Source: Ovis canadensis
Lineage: Eukaryota; Chordata; Mammalia; Artiodactyla; Bovidae
Reading direction: 5' to 3'
DNA: 64,000 bases
NCBI RefSeq assembly: GCF_042477335.2
Contig: NC_091256.1
Span: 49,307,001-49,371,000, forward strand
Part shown: piece after piece, positions 43,543 through 56,311 of the stretch
Layout of the letters: each line of letters starts with the position of its first letter
How positions within the stretch are numbered: position 1 is the stretch's first letter
Notes under the pieces: model-generated
What the model saw: the letters and a program-made list of their open reading frames with translations, nothing else
Databases searched by the model: none
What the model was told of the DNA's origin: nothing
Program-made: the position numbers and the translations under genes

Positions 43543-44783
43543 AAGGTAACAATTTTGTGCCAAGAAGCTACCAAACCCAACTTCCAGAAAACACACAGAA
43601 AAGGCTGCTTTGGCACTCCTCAGGGTAAAGCAGTAATAGGAATCATATTTTGGAACCAAAGGATCACTGCAAGTCACTGGGTCATTTTAAGAATGGAAGA
43701 GACTAAAGAGAATGCTCTCAGATATGAAAACAGAGATTCAAAGAACTCAGGTCACCATCCAGGGCCACGTGAATAGTCATGTCCCCTGAATACCAGCTGG
43801 TATTGCTTCCTCTATCACTTCAAATAAACTGCAATAAAGACGGGCTGCTGTATCTTGTGGGTGAGAAGTATACACCCAAAACTTGTGTTTTCACACCCAG
43901 ATATCCATCTATATCTGTCACATATTCTGGGAGAGGAATTTTAATTATAACTATTAAACAGAGCTTTAATTGTTAGACATTCCTATTCTTTGGGCTACTA
44001 GCCAGTAGAAAGTAATTGATTCTATAGGATCATTAATTTCTCTTATTGTGGAACTACTTCAAGTTTAGCAACCTAAAGAAACTGGAGAAAATAATAAAAA
44101 GTCATATACTGATCATTTATTATGTTCTAAATATTACAAAGAATTCAATTTAATTTCATCATATTTAATCCTCATAACCTATTTTATATACCTGGAAATT
44201 GAGACATAGTGGCAAAAGGGCTTTTCCAAGTTATGTGGGTTATAAGCAAGCCCATCTGGGTTTTACTGCCAGAACTGTCTGACTGCAGCCTGTGCTAATG
44301 ATGATTTGAAGGATGATGAATCAACAAAAGAACCATTTATTATTTCTTCATTTTGCATTGTCCATCTTATATCCAAGGCTGATCCACAAGAGAACTAAGA
44401 AGTTGATGTAATGCAAGTTGTCAAAGAAGGTTCAAAAATAGTTTTAATATATTTGTGTGTCTAATAAAATAACATAAAATTGTATGAATATCTACAGTCA
44501 TAAGTATGTTAACTTAGGTATTAAGGTATCTAAATAAGAATGGAGACAACATTTGTTTGAAAAAAAATATTCTTACCAGTGCCTGGGGGCAAAAGAGACT
44601 TGAGTTTGGAACAAAATGAAATTCTTCAGAAGAGAGAAAGGTTCAGGCTTTTTAAAAGAGGATGGAAGGAAAGAAAATAAGAACAGAAAGAAAGAAAAGA
44701 ACCAGCAGGATAGCAGAATGTTGGGTAGGAGGCCATGCAACCTCTCCCTGTGATTCTTCAGCTAGTCAGTAGAGCTATTAAAT
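43543..44783. other. Intergenic: MIR remnants, no gene
   Basis: Reverse MIR-like stretch at about 44110-44290 (TTTAATCCTCATAACCTATT). Otherwise unassigned. Confidence 0.5.
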
Positions 44784-44817
44784 ACGCACACGCACACACA
44801 CACACACACACACACAA
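44784..44817. repeat. (CA)n microsatellite
   Basis: About 16 alternating AC/CA units with one CG interruption near the start. Confidence 0.95.
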
Positions 44818-45171
44818 ATACTGAGTGGAGCTAGACATTTTGTGGAATAGAGGAGGAGCTAAGCCCTGCACTTACATTGGTTTGGGACAAAAAAGTAATA
44901 GCACAGAGTCTAATGCAGACATAGAAAGGACCATGCTATAGCTGGGAATACCATGATGAGCAAGAAAAGCCAGATGCACACTTTAAAGATTTAGATAATT
45001 GCGTTCTGTAGTACTTACAAAGCACTTCCACAATTATTCTCTAACCTAATCCTTACCACGGCCTCAGGTGTTAGGCAAAACAAGGATGACTGTTCTACTC
45101 TGCACAGAATACTAACAAACCCTGATTTCTCACCAGTGTTCTTTCTGCTTCACCCCTCGCTGCTATTCTAA
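44818..45171. other. Intergenic, unassigned
   Basis: Nothing recognised in this interval. Confidence 0.5.
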
Positions 45172-45635
45172 ATACAGTAAGTCCACTAGGTACAAATGGG
45201 TTCCATTACCAGAGTGCACTGGTAAGTTCAATTTGTTTGTAAGCCCAACCAAGTTAGCTTAGGAACCCACCAACACAATTGGCTATATAGTACCATACCA
45301 TAATAGGTTTATTATACTTTTCACACAAATAATACATTTTAAAAAAACACACAAAAAATAATTTAAAAATTTAATCTTATGATACAGTACCTTGAAAAGG
45401 ACAGTAGAACCACTTACATCACCACTGCTTTATGCTTGCTTCCAGATATCCTGAGCTTGAAGTAAAGATACTGTACTCTGCACAGTAAAGTACACAAAAG
45501 CACAACCACTTGTAGAAGATGCACACATGACAATGTACACCAGACACGTGAACTACCTTACACAATTGGACACACAAATGCACATTTGTGTCTTTGAAAG
45601 TTCACAAATTGAAGGTTCCCACATATGTCACCATG
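45172..45635. mobile_element. Mariner/Tigger-like non-autonomous DNA transposon
   Basis: Begins ACAGTAAGTCCACTAGGTAC. Its far end (TTGAAGGTTCCCACATATGT) is a diverged inverted repeat of the start. The interior has GTAAGTTCAATTTGTTTGTA and GTACACAAAAGCACAACCAC, which I associate with a bovine mariner-type MITE. No transposase frame. Confidence 0.65.
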
Positions 45636-45653
45636 TAAACATTTCCCATTAAT

Positions 45654-46095
45654 TACAAACTTCTTCAGTTCAGTTCAGTCGCTCAGTGGTGTCCGACTCT
45701 TTGCAATCCCATGAATCGCAGCACACCAGGCCTCCCAGTCCATCACCAACTCCCGGAGTTCACTCAGACTCACGTCCATCGAGTCAGTGATGCCATCCAG
45801 CCATCTCATCCTCTGTCGTCCCCTTCTCCTCCTGCCCCCAATCCCTCCCAGCATCAGAGTCTTTTACAATGAGTCAACTCTTCACATGAGGTGGCCAGAG
45901 TATTGGAGTTTCAGCTTTAGCATCATTCCTTCCAAAGAAATCCCAGGGCTGATCTCCTTCAGAATGGACTGGTTGGATCTCCTTGCAGTCCAAGGGACTC
46001 TCAAGAGTCTTCTCCAACACCACAGTTCAAAAGCATCAATTCTTCAGCGCTCAGCCTTCTTCACAGTCCAACTCTCACATCCATACAAACTTCTT
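45654..46095 (-). mobile_element. BovB 3' fragment with 12-bp target-site duplication
   Basis: 418-bp body (45666-46083), reverse. TACAAACTTCTT flanks at 45654-45665 and 46084-46095. Little diverged from other BovB copies here. Confidence 0.94.
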
Positions 46096-47955
46096 AGGCA
46101 GTTACAAAATATAATAGCACCTTAAGTGTTATAACAGTTTCTAACTCACTGTTGCAGACTTTCCCACAAAATTTTCATCAAGCTACAAAGACGTCTAAGG
46201 GAACTTAAAGTGGCTGCTATTTGCTCTCATCCTTAGATGGCAGAGGTGTGAATCACTGATTCACCACTGTCGAAGAGAAAAGACCCATTTCAAGCAAAAT
46301 AATTGGCCTTAAGTAGGCATGGTACTATTTCCACCTCCCCTTTCAATGCTACTGTTCTGTAGGTGTATTCTCACAAAAAGAAAAACAGCCTCAACATGAA
46401 AGGCACTTAGGGAATTAACTCCACTTAAGAACACGTGTATTTATATATATATATACAGACAATGGCACCGGGAGCTTCTTGATGCTTTTGGTGTGGGGGA
46501 GTTGAAGAGTAAGGAGTTGTGACTGTTTTAACTTTTTAGAGGGAGAAAGAAAAGAATTGCAATGGGTAGGTCCAATTTACAACTGGGACTAAAACTGAGT
46601 GAATTCTATGCTCTCTTTTAACTTTGAAATTCTGTGGCTTTACATATGAACAGAACAGGGGAAGAAAGGAAGGGAAGTGAGACTTCAGAAGATTACTTAA
46701 AAATGCAATGAAGGAGCAAACAAACATCCCTCTAGCACATCAGTCATTACAAGCAAGGTGTGATGCATTAACAACAAATCCTTAAATCTCAAAACTTTGA
46801 AATAAGACAAAGACTCTTTCTCTTTCATGCTATATATCCATTGGGAGTTAAGCTCTGCTCATCATAGTTACTCAAAGCATCCAGGTTAATGGAACAGCCA
46901 TGTTGAAAGTTTCTCCTTAACCGCACTGAAGGAAATGAAAGTTCTATGGGATCTCATACCAGCAATTAAATCCTCTGAGCCCAGAAAAGACACTTGATAC
47001 TTTGGTTCATAGTTCACTGACCAGAACTAGTCACATGTTCCCAACCAACCACTAAGGGACCAAGAAGTTCAATCCTACCATATACCTAAAGGGCAGAAAT
47101 TCCAAGTTGCTTCCTAAAGATCATCGTCATCCACCAGTTCAGTTTCTTAGGGTCTAGGTTTGTTTCAAAAGGGGGCCCGGATAGATTTCACCATCCCAAG
47201 GCCACAAGTACAACTAATTGCCAATAAACCCTAAAATCAGAAGGAAGGAAAAACAGGATGGTGCTGTTGAAGGCCAGTCTTTTCATTTTTAATTACTTAA
47301 GTTTCTTGATAATTATGGAAAATGAGGTGCTATGATCAATGAGGTGCTAGGTTTATACACAACCAACACTATAAAATTTTTGTTTCCACTCATGTTAGCA
47401 GCTTGCCTGGTAAGGCCTTGGGACCTCCTTGGTGGGCACCAAGGGTGCATGAACAATCAAGGTAAGTGCCTAAGCACTGGGGTTTGGGACATTAATCGTG
47501 GCCCTGGCTCTCAAGGTATCCATGACTCACGACTTTTAAAAACACTTGAACTAACAGTCGTCTTGAAGTCTTAATTTCAGGGTAAAAATTAAACTTTGAA
47601 ATCATCCAAATACTATCATCTTCATAGCTACAGGAAGGCAGCTGGGCTCAACAAAGCCAACAATGCTATTTCGGTGCCAAGTCTTCAATAAGCCAGAAAC
47701 AAGGCAAAGGGTAAGTGTTGTGAGCCAGCAACAGACCCAATGATACAGAAGGCCCTCTGAATATAGGGCTAAAGGGTGTAATGAAACTACATTGAAAATC
47801 AAGGGGGGGGGGGAGATTTGTCTTTCCAGAACCTTCTCCATGCTTCAGTCTTACCAATCAGTCTTGGAGTGTAGTCTCTGTACCTGTGAAAGTCATTTCA
47901 ATATTGTAAATCAAAAATCAAGACACCTTATCTGGTCTAGCAGTAGCATCACCAT
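46096..47955. other. Intergenic, no gene recognised
   Basis: A short TA run at about 46440-46455 and an 11-G homopolymer at 47803-47813. Open frames here are short and lack recognisable motifs. Confidence 0.5.
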
Positions 47956-48480
47956 CATCACCATCACAGCCATCCGCAACGTGTGTACTGTGTACAAGAC
48001 TCTATACAGATGTCTCATCCAGTCCCCACCACAACTATGTGAAGCAAGTCTTAAACTGAGGAAATTAAAGGTTTAAAAAGTTAAATAATTTTCCCAAGGT
48101 TACTCTAATAGTGCCTGGTGAAACTTTACTTAAACCCAGGACTTCTGATGCCAAAGACTGTGCTCTTTTCATACATTTGTTATACTTCCCAAGTGCTTTG
48201 GCAATCATCTGCAGTCAAGTCCTTAAAGATGGGAAGCTGGGATGGACATAAACATACTACCACATATAAAACAGATAACTAATGGGGACTTACTGTATAA
48301 CGAAGGGAACTCTACTCAATACTCTGTACTGCCCTATATGGAAAAAGAATCTAAAAAAGAGTGGATATATGTAAATGTATAACTGATTCCCTTTGCTGTA
48401 CGCCTGAAACTGCCACAACATTGTATACCAACTGTACTCCAATAGAAATTAATTTTAAAAAACAATAAAAATATATAAAT
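47956..48480. mobile_element. MIR and L1 3' tail
   Basis: Reverse MIR-like at 47960-48170 (AAGTTAAATAATTTTCCCAA, TTTACTTAAACCCAGGACTT). L1 plus-strand tail at about 48245-48470 (AACTAATGGGGACTTACTGT, GTACGCCTGAAACTGCCACA). Confidence 0.7.
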
Positions 48481-49615
48481 AAATTAACACAGAAAAAACT
48501 GAATACTAATATGGGTGAAGCATGACTTGGAAACAATAAGCATTTTCTCTAAATGAGAAATGGATCAAAATGTTTAAAAGTGACTCTTCAGTGAAGCAGC
48601 TGTTGTCATAATTGCCTTATTTTATTTATTCCCTCCTCTTTTAAGAATGAAATCTAGGAACAATGAATATGCTGCTGTTACTCCCTAAAATAATTTCTCT
48701 TTTGCAGGGAAAAGAGTGAGTCTAAAGTACATATCACCAGTATTTATCTTAGCATTTCACTGTTGCAATTAATCAAGTTAAAATATAAATAATGGCTAAA
48801 CTTAGATTGCAAATTCTGCATAACATTCCTTATCTTAGACAGGGTTCATCCAGTGAACCTGGGATGCCTAGGACAACACTGGCTCTGGATCATTCAGTTT
48901 CATTTCAGCAAACTCTTAACTGTGGCCAGGACTTGGCATCAGGAATTTCAGGTACATAAAGTAAACAACCAGATATAACCTCTGATTCTTTTGCTTTAGG
49001 GAGGTGGGGCCCAGATTTTTCCTGTTTTGTTATTGTGCTTCAGGACAGAGTCCCCTCAGCAGAATGCCACTCCCTTGATCTGTGGAGAGCTATAAAGTCA
49101 CTCCCCATCCCAAAGGACAAAGAGGGGTATGTGCTTGAGTACTTGTAACAGGACGGTAAAGTCAGATAGTACCAAGTCTTCTGTGTACACTGGTAAGTAC
49201 ATTGCTGGGTAGACTACTAAGTGGTTAATCAAGGGGAAAACATGTATTCCTAATGCAAAGGGAAATCAGTACTTTTTCTCAAGAGCTTCCATTAATAGCT
49301 TCTAACTTGGTGTCAGACAATGCTTTGGGGGTTTGTCTACCAAATATTGGCATGAGCTCGGAGATAGAGGCAATGACCCCTCCCTTTCGAATCTGACCAA
49401 TTTATGTTGCATGTTGTCTTTTTTTCACTCAGTTAAATTCACAGGAGTATTAATTTTGAGAGTTTCAAAACTCTCTTGTAGATATCCGGTTGAATGCCAT
49501 CTGATTTACAGATGGAGAGACTGTCTATCCTTTGTTATTTGCTAGTTTCCCCTCCAGCCGAGGGAATATCTGTGGCCTTGTAACTGGTATGGTGAATTTA
49601 GTACCTGGCAGAACT
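48481..49615. other. Intergenic, unassigned
   Basis: Unique-looking sequence with no repeat or coding signature recognised. Confidence 0.5.
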
Positions 49616-49781
49616 TTTCTTATCAAGTGGTTGTGTTTCGGAAGAGGCTGGAGGAGGGGGAAACAGCTGCTGGAGGTTAGAAATCCCAGAGCAGGGCCAG
49701 GGCCATCCTCTGGGATTTCTAACCTCCAGCAGCTGTTCCCCCCTCCTCCAGACTCTTCCAAAACAACCACCTGATAAGAAA
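49616..49781. repeat. Long near-perfect inverted repeat (hairpin)
   Basis: Left arm 49616-49691, loop about 16 nt, right arm 49708-49781. The 31 inner bases of each arm pair without a mismatch, from AACAGCTGCTGGAGG to AATCCCAGAG. Across the whole stem I count three mismatches and two single-base indels. No transposon family or gene is recognised in either arm. Confidence 0.95.
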
Positions 49782-49897
49782 TGTGTGTATATGTCCATGT
49801 GTGAGAGAGGGGACGAGAGACACAACATAGGACAGAGAGACAGAAAGAGAGAAAGGGGAAGGGGCAGGTCGTGATGTACAAATGATGGACTGGTTAC

Positions 49898-50136
49898 AAG
49901 CCTGTCTGGCTTCCCTGGAGGCTCAGAGGTAAAGAATCTGCCTGCCAGTGCAGGAGATGAGAGTTTGATCCCTGGGTTGGGAAGATACCCTGGAGAAGGC
50001 AATGGCAACCCTCTCCAGTATTCTTGCCTGGGAAATCCCATGGACAGAGGAGACTGGCGGGCTACAGTCTATGGGGTGGCAAAAGAGTCACGACTTAGTG
50101 ACTAAACATGACTGGCGCCTAAACAAGAAGCCTGTC
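49898..50136 (+). mobile_element. Bov-tA SINE with 9-bp target-site duplication
   Basis: GGCTTCCCTGGAGGCTCAGA head to a Bov-A tail. AAGCCTGTC flanks it at 49898-49906 and 50128-50136. Confidence 0.93.
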
Positions 50137-50899
50137 AGCACCAGTGAAGATGGCTTCCTTTGAAATACATAGATGAGTCACACCAGAAACCTTTAACACT
50201 GGTTAACTGCTGGACTAGGTATAGGATAGCTTGCATTTCTTGAAACCAGTAGATAAGGTCTCCTGATCAATTAAAATATATTCAGAAGGAAAGACTATAA
50301 CCCAAAGATTCCCAAACCTCCTAGGTTCAAGGGGCTCTTTAGTGTGAAAGTAATTTTGTCACAGGGCCCCCAAGCTATAGTTCCTCTTATTAAATAGTCA
50401 CATCCAAACAACTTATGTATTTCTGTTCTTTGTATTTGTATTTTTATTCTGTTCTCTATTTATACTTTTGTTCTTTTTCAATCAACTTTGTAGTTGTTTA
50501 AAATAATAATACACAAACTTAAAGGAAAGTGGTATTTTTATTTTATATTTGAATAATCGCAGTTACTTAATAATGAGGTGCACACAGCACTGCTCAACTC
50601 TTGGAATCAGATCATTTTCTGTTCTACCTCAACTGTTCACTTTTTAACATTGCAACAGTCAGAAACCTAGGTTTGCAAAGATGTTACATCATGGAATAGA
50701 ACACATCCCTATCTGATACAAAAATTGTGAACTACCTCCAGCTAATACTTTGGTATTCAAAAGACACGGAGAATTACTACACTTTCCTCAAATTTTTGAA
50801 ATAACTCAGTACCTCTGCACACAATTCTGGGAATGACAGCCCTAGCCTCATGTTCTAACCCCCTATATCATCCTAATAAACCAACGGAGGCACTCAGTC
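50137..50899. other. Intergenic, unassigned
   Basis: AT-rich; nothing recognised. Confidence 0.5.
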
Positions 50900-51120
50900 T
50901 CGCACACGCACACAGCAACACGTCAACCGAGTGTATATATGTCAATCGCAACCAGCTTCATTTTAGAAGGAAACTGAGACCCAGAAACAAATTACTTGTA
51001 TAACATCACACTGCTGGCAATTAGCCAACACTAAACTTCCAGCTCAGGTCTGACTCCCAAGTACCCTACTTTCCCATAAGAAATCCACAGGGATGTTTAC
51101 TTCTCCAAAAAGCCTGGCTG
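50900..51120 (+). repeat. Local direct duplication, copy A (221 bp)
   Basis: Aligns without gaps to 52839-53059 with about 13 substitutions (about 94% identity by eye). It includes an old MIR-like segment (CATTTTAGAAGGAAACTGAG) plus flanks that are not MIR, so the match is a real duplication, not two insertions of one family. Confidence 0.93.
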
Positions 51121-52260
51121 GTACATTATATTTTTGCATCTTACTTCTTTTGAAGTAGAGGCAGTGATGTAAAATGCTTAGGAAAATACCAGTGGTTTGC
51201 TTGTAACCGCCATGGTTAAATATCGGTAACTTTGATGTAACCGACAGTAATTTCTCAACTCATTTAGCAATTTTGTGTTGCTTAAGTTATTTTGCTTGAT
51301 GTTTTTTATAAACTCACTTTCATTCAGTGGACACTTCACCAATTTGGTCATACTTTTTATTTTTATTACTTCTTTCATATTTAGTCAGCTTTGATGAGGC
51401 TTTCTTCACTGAAATAATAATGATGATGGTGATGATACACTGCTTTTAAAATCTCCAGCAAAGGAATGGCCAAATTTTTATTGTATATTCACATTAGAAG
51501 CAATAGTATTTTTAATATTCATTTTGTGTTAGCATGTGAAATAACACTAATCAGTGGCATTAGAGTATTTTTCACCTTAACAAAATTCCCTACTCTGTTA
51601 TCAGTCACTTTGTCTAACCTACCGCAGTCAGTGACTAGAAATGATTTTTAGTTAAAAGAAATAATAAAGGCAGACATTACTTTTTCTAAAAAGCACTTAT
51701 TAATTTTTTTAATCACTTTGGTTTCATAGAAGTATCAATACTTGAAGGAATGATTGGAAGCATTAATTTTCATTAGCATGTGAATGTGGTATCACCTTGA
51801 GGGCATATGTGCTCGTGTTTACTCATGTTTGCTTTTCCAGACATGAGAACAATTCATGTGAGAATATGGAAACACATCAAGTAGATCTGAAATGAAAATG
51901 GAAAGAAATAAAAAGAAAAGTCCTGAAGGGTGATTTGGAACCTATTTTTTCTCCTTTTATCTTTTTCTCTCTTTCCTTCTCTTATCATCAATTCTTTTAT
52001 TTCCCTACTCATTTCCTTCACTTGCTAGAACACAACCTTTAGCTATATATTTCTAGTTGTCCCAATACTCTCTTATTCCAAATAAATAAACCCAAAATTG
52101 TCAAGGCAGATATCTACAAAAATATCAGATTCAAGAAAATGCTCCTGAAAATGTAAAAATAACATAGCAACTTCTGTTCTGAGATAAGAATGTCCCAAGT
52201 ACTGTGCTAAAGTGTTTTACACATCTGTTGATTCATTCCTACAACAGGTTCAACTTATAG
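51121..52260. other. Intergenic spacer between the duplicated blocks, unassigned
   Basis: AT-rich unique-looking sequence. No gene seen. Confidence 0.5.
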
Positions 52261-52510
52261 CTATATTTTTTATTTATTTTTATTGGAATATAATTGCTTT
52301 ACAATGTTGTGTTAGTCTCTGCTGTTCAGTGAAATGAATCAGTTATATGTATACATATATCACTTCCCTCTAGGGCCTCCCTCCCTGCTCTCCCCCACAT
52401 CCCATCCATCTAGGTCACCACAAAGCACCAAACCGAGTGCCCTGTGCTATACAGCAAGTTTTCACTAGTTATCTATTTTCCATTTATCTAGTGTATTTTA
52501 ACATATCTAG
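52261..52510 (-). mobile_element. L1 3' end, antisense
   Basis: ATTGCTTTACAATGTTGTGT, CTGTGCTATACAGCAAGT and TTATCTAGTGTATT, the reverse of a ruminant L1 tail. It resumes briefly (GTGTATATATGTTATTGCC) after the SINE at 52511-52761. Confidence 0.8.
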
Positions 52511-52761
52511 TGTACTCTTGCCTGGAAAATCCCATGGATGGAGGAGCCTGGTAGGCTGCAGTCCATGGGGTTGCTAAGAGTCTGACATGATTGAGCGACT
52601 TCACTTTCACTTTTCACTTTCATGCACTGGAGAAGGAAATGGCAACCTACTCCAGTATTCTTGCCTAGAGAATCCCAGGGACAGGGGAGCCTGGTGGGCT
52701 GCTGTCTATGGGGTCACACAGAGTCGGACATGACTGAAGCGACTTAGCAGCAGCAGCAGCA
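52511..52761 (+). mobile_element. Bov-A2 SINE, 5'-truncated
   Basis: Starts inside the first unit (TACTCTTGCCTGGAAAATCC), includes the linker and full second unit, and ends (AGC)n. A second Bov-A scrap follows at about 52785-52830. Confidence 0.9.
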
Positions 52762-52838
52762 GTGTATATATGTTATTGCCGGGAAGAGAGGAGCCTGGCA
52801 GGCTACAGTCCATGGAGTCACAAAGAGTCAGAAAAAAA

Positions 52839-53059
52839 TCGCACACACACACAGCAACACACCAACCAAGTGTATATATGTCAATCACAACCAGCTTCAT
52901 TTTAGAAGGAAACTGAGACCCAGAAACAAATTACTTGTATAATATCACGCTGCTGGCAATTAGCCAACACTAAACTCCCAGCTCAGGTCTGCCTCCCAAG
53001 TACCCTGCTTTCCCATAAGAAATCCACAGGGCTGTTTACTCCTCCAAAAAGGCTGGCTG
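52839..53059 (+). repeat. Local direct duplication, copy B (221 bp)
   Basis: Gap-free match to 50900-51120, offset 1939 bp. It begins right after a Bov-A scrap and A-run (AGAGTCAGAAAAAAA). Several differences are CG in copy A versus CA in copy B. Confidence 0.93.
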
Positions 53060-54371
53060 CATCTGGCCCACACTGAGTAGCAGTGATGACCTGGGGAGGG
53101 AATGTCTATGGATTGTACATTTGATAGAAAGTCATTTTGAGGACAGACTGTCTGACCCAGGATATTAGCTCCCAGAAGATATTTACTCAACTATTTTTTT
53201 AATTAAAAAGATATAAGGTGATGAATTAATTCATTGTACCTGTCAGGAAATCAACCCATTGCCAAATATTTATGCAACTACTAGTCCAGGCCAAGCACGC
53301 AGCTAGATGCTATGAGAAAATAAGAGACTAGTCAAAGAAAATGGCCTTCTGTGAAGAAACATATAGGCTTATGCAGAAAGAAGACTAAACATATACAATC
53401 CAGTAAATCAACACAGTAATACAGTCCTCTCATGTGGGGAACATGCTGTTTCTAACAGGAGTCAAAAAAATAGCCCTTCTTAGAGTCCAGCCTCCATAGA
53501 GTCAAATGGTCATGATGCCTCTATGGCCAATCTCTGGCCCTTACTCTCACTGCTACCTCTCTCTGGAGGGCACTTCCTCCACTCCTCTGCCCACTGGACT
53601 TCTTTTCATCATTCAAATCCTGGAGCAACAGTACACTTCTGTGTTGCTTTCCTACTTACCCAAAGTCAGTATTACCACCTCTTTCATCATGCTCTTATTG
53701 CAAAGCACATGTGAAACATATCTCTGTGTTAGTACTTGACACAGAATGTGGTATTTATTTTCAAATCTTACTTTCCCACTGAATGACAGCTAAAGAAGGC
53801 ATCATGCCTTATTGATTTTTTTGTACCCCTGAATACCTTGCCTAGGGCCTAGCAGCGTAGAAGCCCCTCATTGAGTGTTTGAAGGGTGATCAGAAGATGA
53901 ATCATAGAATCTGGCTTGATAAGACCCTCTAGGGCATTAGATTCCACTCTCCACATTACCTACTAATTTCCTACTTATGAAATTTCCCCAAAAACCATCA
54001 TACAGACTCTGAATGAACAAAATAAATATCAGAGCTTGAAATGCTGGAAAGTGCTTATAGTGACCTAAAATTTGCCTCCCTGTAACATCTTCAAATGCAT
54101 AATTGGCCATAATTCTAATCTGTCCATGATGATTCTTCAAATGTTTAAAGGCAAATACTTAAAGTACTGTGTCAGGCCCTTGGAATAAGAGTCAGTACAG
54201 ATACTCTCTTTTATAAAGTGAGCTCAAGGCCATTCCATTAGCAGCTAGAGCACGACTTCCCCCAAAGGGAATCTACTAACTTTCCCCAGTAAATCAAATC
54301 CAGCTGAAGCAAATTGGCTGTATAACACTTTCATATGATACCTAAACAAATGGGCCTTTTCATTTCATTCA
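53060..54371. other. Intergenic: L2 3' end, otherwise unassigned
   Basis: 53470-53890 fits an L2 3' end (CTGGAGGGCACTTCCTCCAC, then GCCTAGGGCCTAGCAGCGTA and CATTGAGTGTTTGAAGGGTG). The rest is unassigned. Confidence 0.55.
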
Positions 54372-54540
54372 AGAAATATTTGTGGGGACTTACTTGGCAG
54401 TCCAGTGCTTAAGACTGCACTTCCACTGCATGGGGACAAGGATTCAATCCCTGGTTGGAGAATGAAGACCCCACATGCACACGGAGTAGTCAAAAAATAA
54501 AACTTTTAAAAACATATATATATATAAAGAGAAATATTTG
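54372..54540 (+). mobile_element. CHR-type SINE with 11-bp target-site duplication
   Basis: GGGGACTTACTTGGCAGTCC head to GAATGAAGACCCCACATGCA and an A/T-rich tail. AGAAATATTTG flanks at 54372-54382 and 54530-54540. Confidence 0.92.
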
Positions 54541-54548
54541 GGGGTACT

Positions 54549-55847
54549 AAGCATCAACTGCACTCATCTCACACACTAGTAAAGTAATGCTCAAAATTCT
54601 CCAAGCCAGGCTTCAGCAATACGTGAATCACGAACCTCCAGATGTTCAAACTCGTTTTAGAAAAGGCAGAGGAACCAGAGATCAAATTGCCAACATCCGC
54701 TGGATCATCAAAAAAGCAAGAGAGTTCCAGAAAAACATCTATTTCTGCTTTATTGACTATGCCAAAGCCTTTGACTGTGTGGATCCAACAAGCTGTGGAA
54801 AATTCTGAAAGAGATGGGAATACCAGATCACCTGACCTGCCTCTTGAGAAACTTATATGCAGGTCAGGAAGCAACAGTTAGAACTGCACATGGAACAACA
54901 GACTGGTTCCAAATAGGAAAAGGAGTACATTAAGGCTGTATATTGTTACCCTGCTTATTTAACTTATATGCAGAGTACATCATGAGAAACACTGGGCTGG
55001 AAGAAACACAAGCTGGAATCAAGATTGCTGGGAGAAATATCAGTAACCTCAGATATGCAGATGACACCACCCTTATGGCAGAAAGTGAAGAAGAACTAAA
55101 GAGCCTCTTGATGAAAGTGAAAGAGGAGAGTGAAAAAGTTGGCTTAAAGCTCAACATTCAGAAAATGAAGATCATGGCATCTGGTCCCATCACTTCATGG
55201 GAAATAGATGGGGAAACAGTGGAAATAGTGTCAGACTTTATATTTTTGGGCTCCAAAATCACTGCAGTTGGCGATTGCAGCCATGAAATTAAAAGACGCT
55301 TATTCCTTGGAAGGAAAGTTATGACCAACCTAGATAGCATATTAAAAAGCAGAGACATTACTTTGCCAACAAAGGTCCATCTAGTCAAGGCTATGACTTT
55401 TCCAGTAGTCATGTATGGATGAGAGAGCTGGACTGTGAAGAAAGCTGAGTGCCAAAGAATTTAGGCTTTTGAACTGTGGTATTGGAGAAGACTCTTGAAA
55501 GTCCCTTGGACTGCAAGGAGATCCAACCAGTCCATCCTAAAGGAGATCAGTCCTGGGTGTTCATTGGAAGGACTGATGCTGAAGCTGAAACTCCAATACT
55601 TCGGCCACCTCATGCGAAGAGTTGTCTCATTGGAAAAGACCCTGATGCTGGGAGGGACTGGGGGCAGGAGGAGAAGGGAATGACACAGGATGAGATGGCT
55701 GGATGGCATCACCGACTCGATGGACATGGGTTTGAGTAAGCTCCAGGAGTTGGTGATGGACAGGGAGGCCTGGCGTGCTATGATTTTGGGGGTTGCAAAG
55801 AGTCGGACACAACTGAGCGACTGAACTGAACTGAACTGAAGCATCAA
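54549..55847 (+). mobile_element. BovB LINE, 1.28 kb, with 9-bp target-site duplication
   Basis: AAGCATCAA at 54549-54557 and 55839-55847 brackets the insert. The RT palm is open at 54943-55422 (YADDTTLMAESEEELKSLL, intact YADD). It stops where Cys of MYGCES has become TGA; an earlier frameshift near 54790 and later ones make it inactive. Confidence 0.95.
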
Positions 55848-56311
55848 TTTCTATGTTCCAAGCGCAGCCCTAGACCCTGGGGTTACAGCAGAGTACGAAT
55901 CAGATGAAGTCTCTGAACTTGAACTACTCTGTGTCTCAATCCTGAAAAACAAAAATGTATATTCAGTTTTGTGGAACAAGCTCATCTGTGAGATAAGGAA
56001 ATGCAAATGTTCAGGAAGATAGTATCTTTGAGGTAATTTTGCATCTACTCTTTGATCCATCTGGTTTAAAAATTTACTAACTTGGGGAGAGAAAAATGTC
56101 CCCCAAAAATTGGGGGGAACAACAGCTAAAATCACATGAGAAAGAGTTGAGCTTGTGTGTATTGACCAAAATGCTATAGGAATTTAAAGAACAGAGGCTC
56201 AGTGATGGGAAAGGCAAAGAGGAAGCTGATTTAGGGAAATGTTTTTATACTTACAATAGCTTCTATTTATTGAGGATTTTCTTTTTTATGGCAAATCTCT
56301 ACTGTAGATTT
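55848..56311. other. Intergenic, unassigned
   Basis: Nothing recognised in this interval. Confidence 0.5.

Noticed and set aside
47332-47574. Possible small gene or processed pseudogene in the 47 kb region, with an AAG|gtaagt-like site near 47458
   Set aside because: No recognisable protein motif, partner exon or poly(A) tail; the frame is short enough to arise by chance.
47803-47813. Run of 11 G as a possible G-quadruplex or functional element
   Set aside because: An isolated homopolymer without further G-tracts; it may even be a length error.
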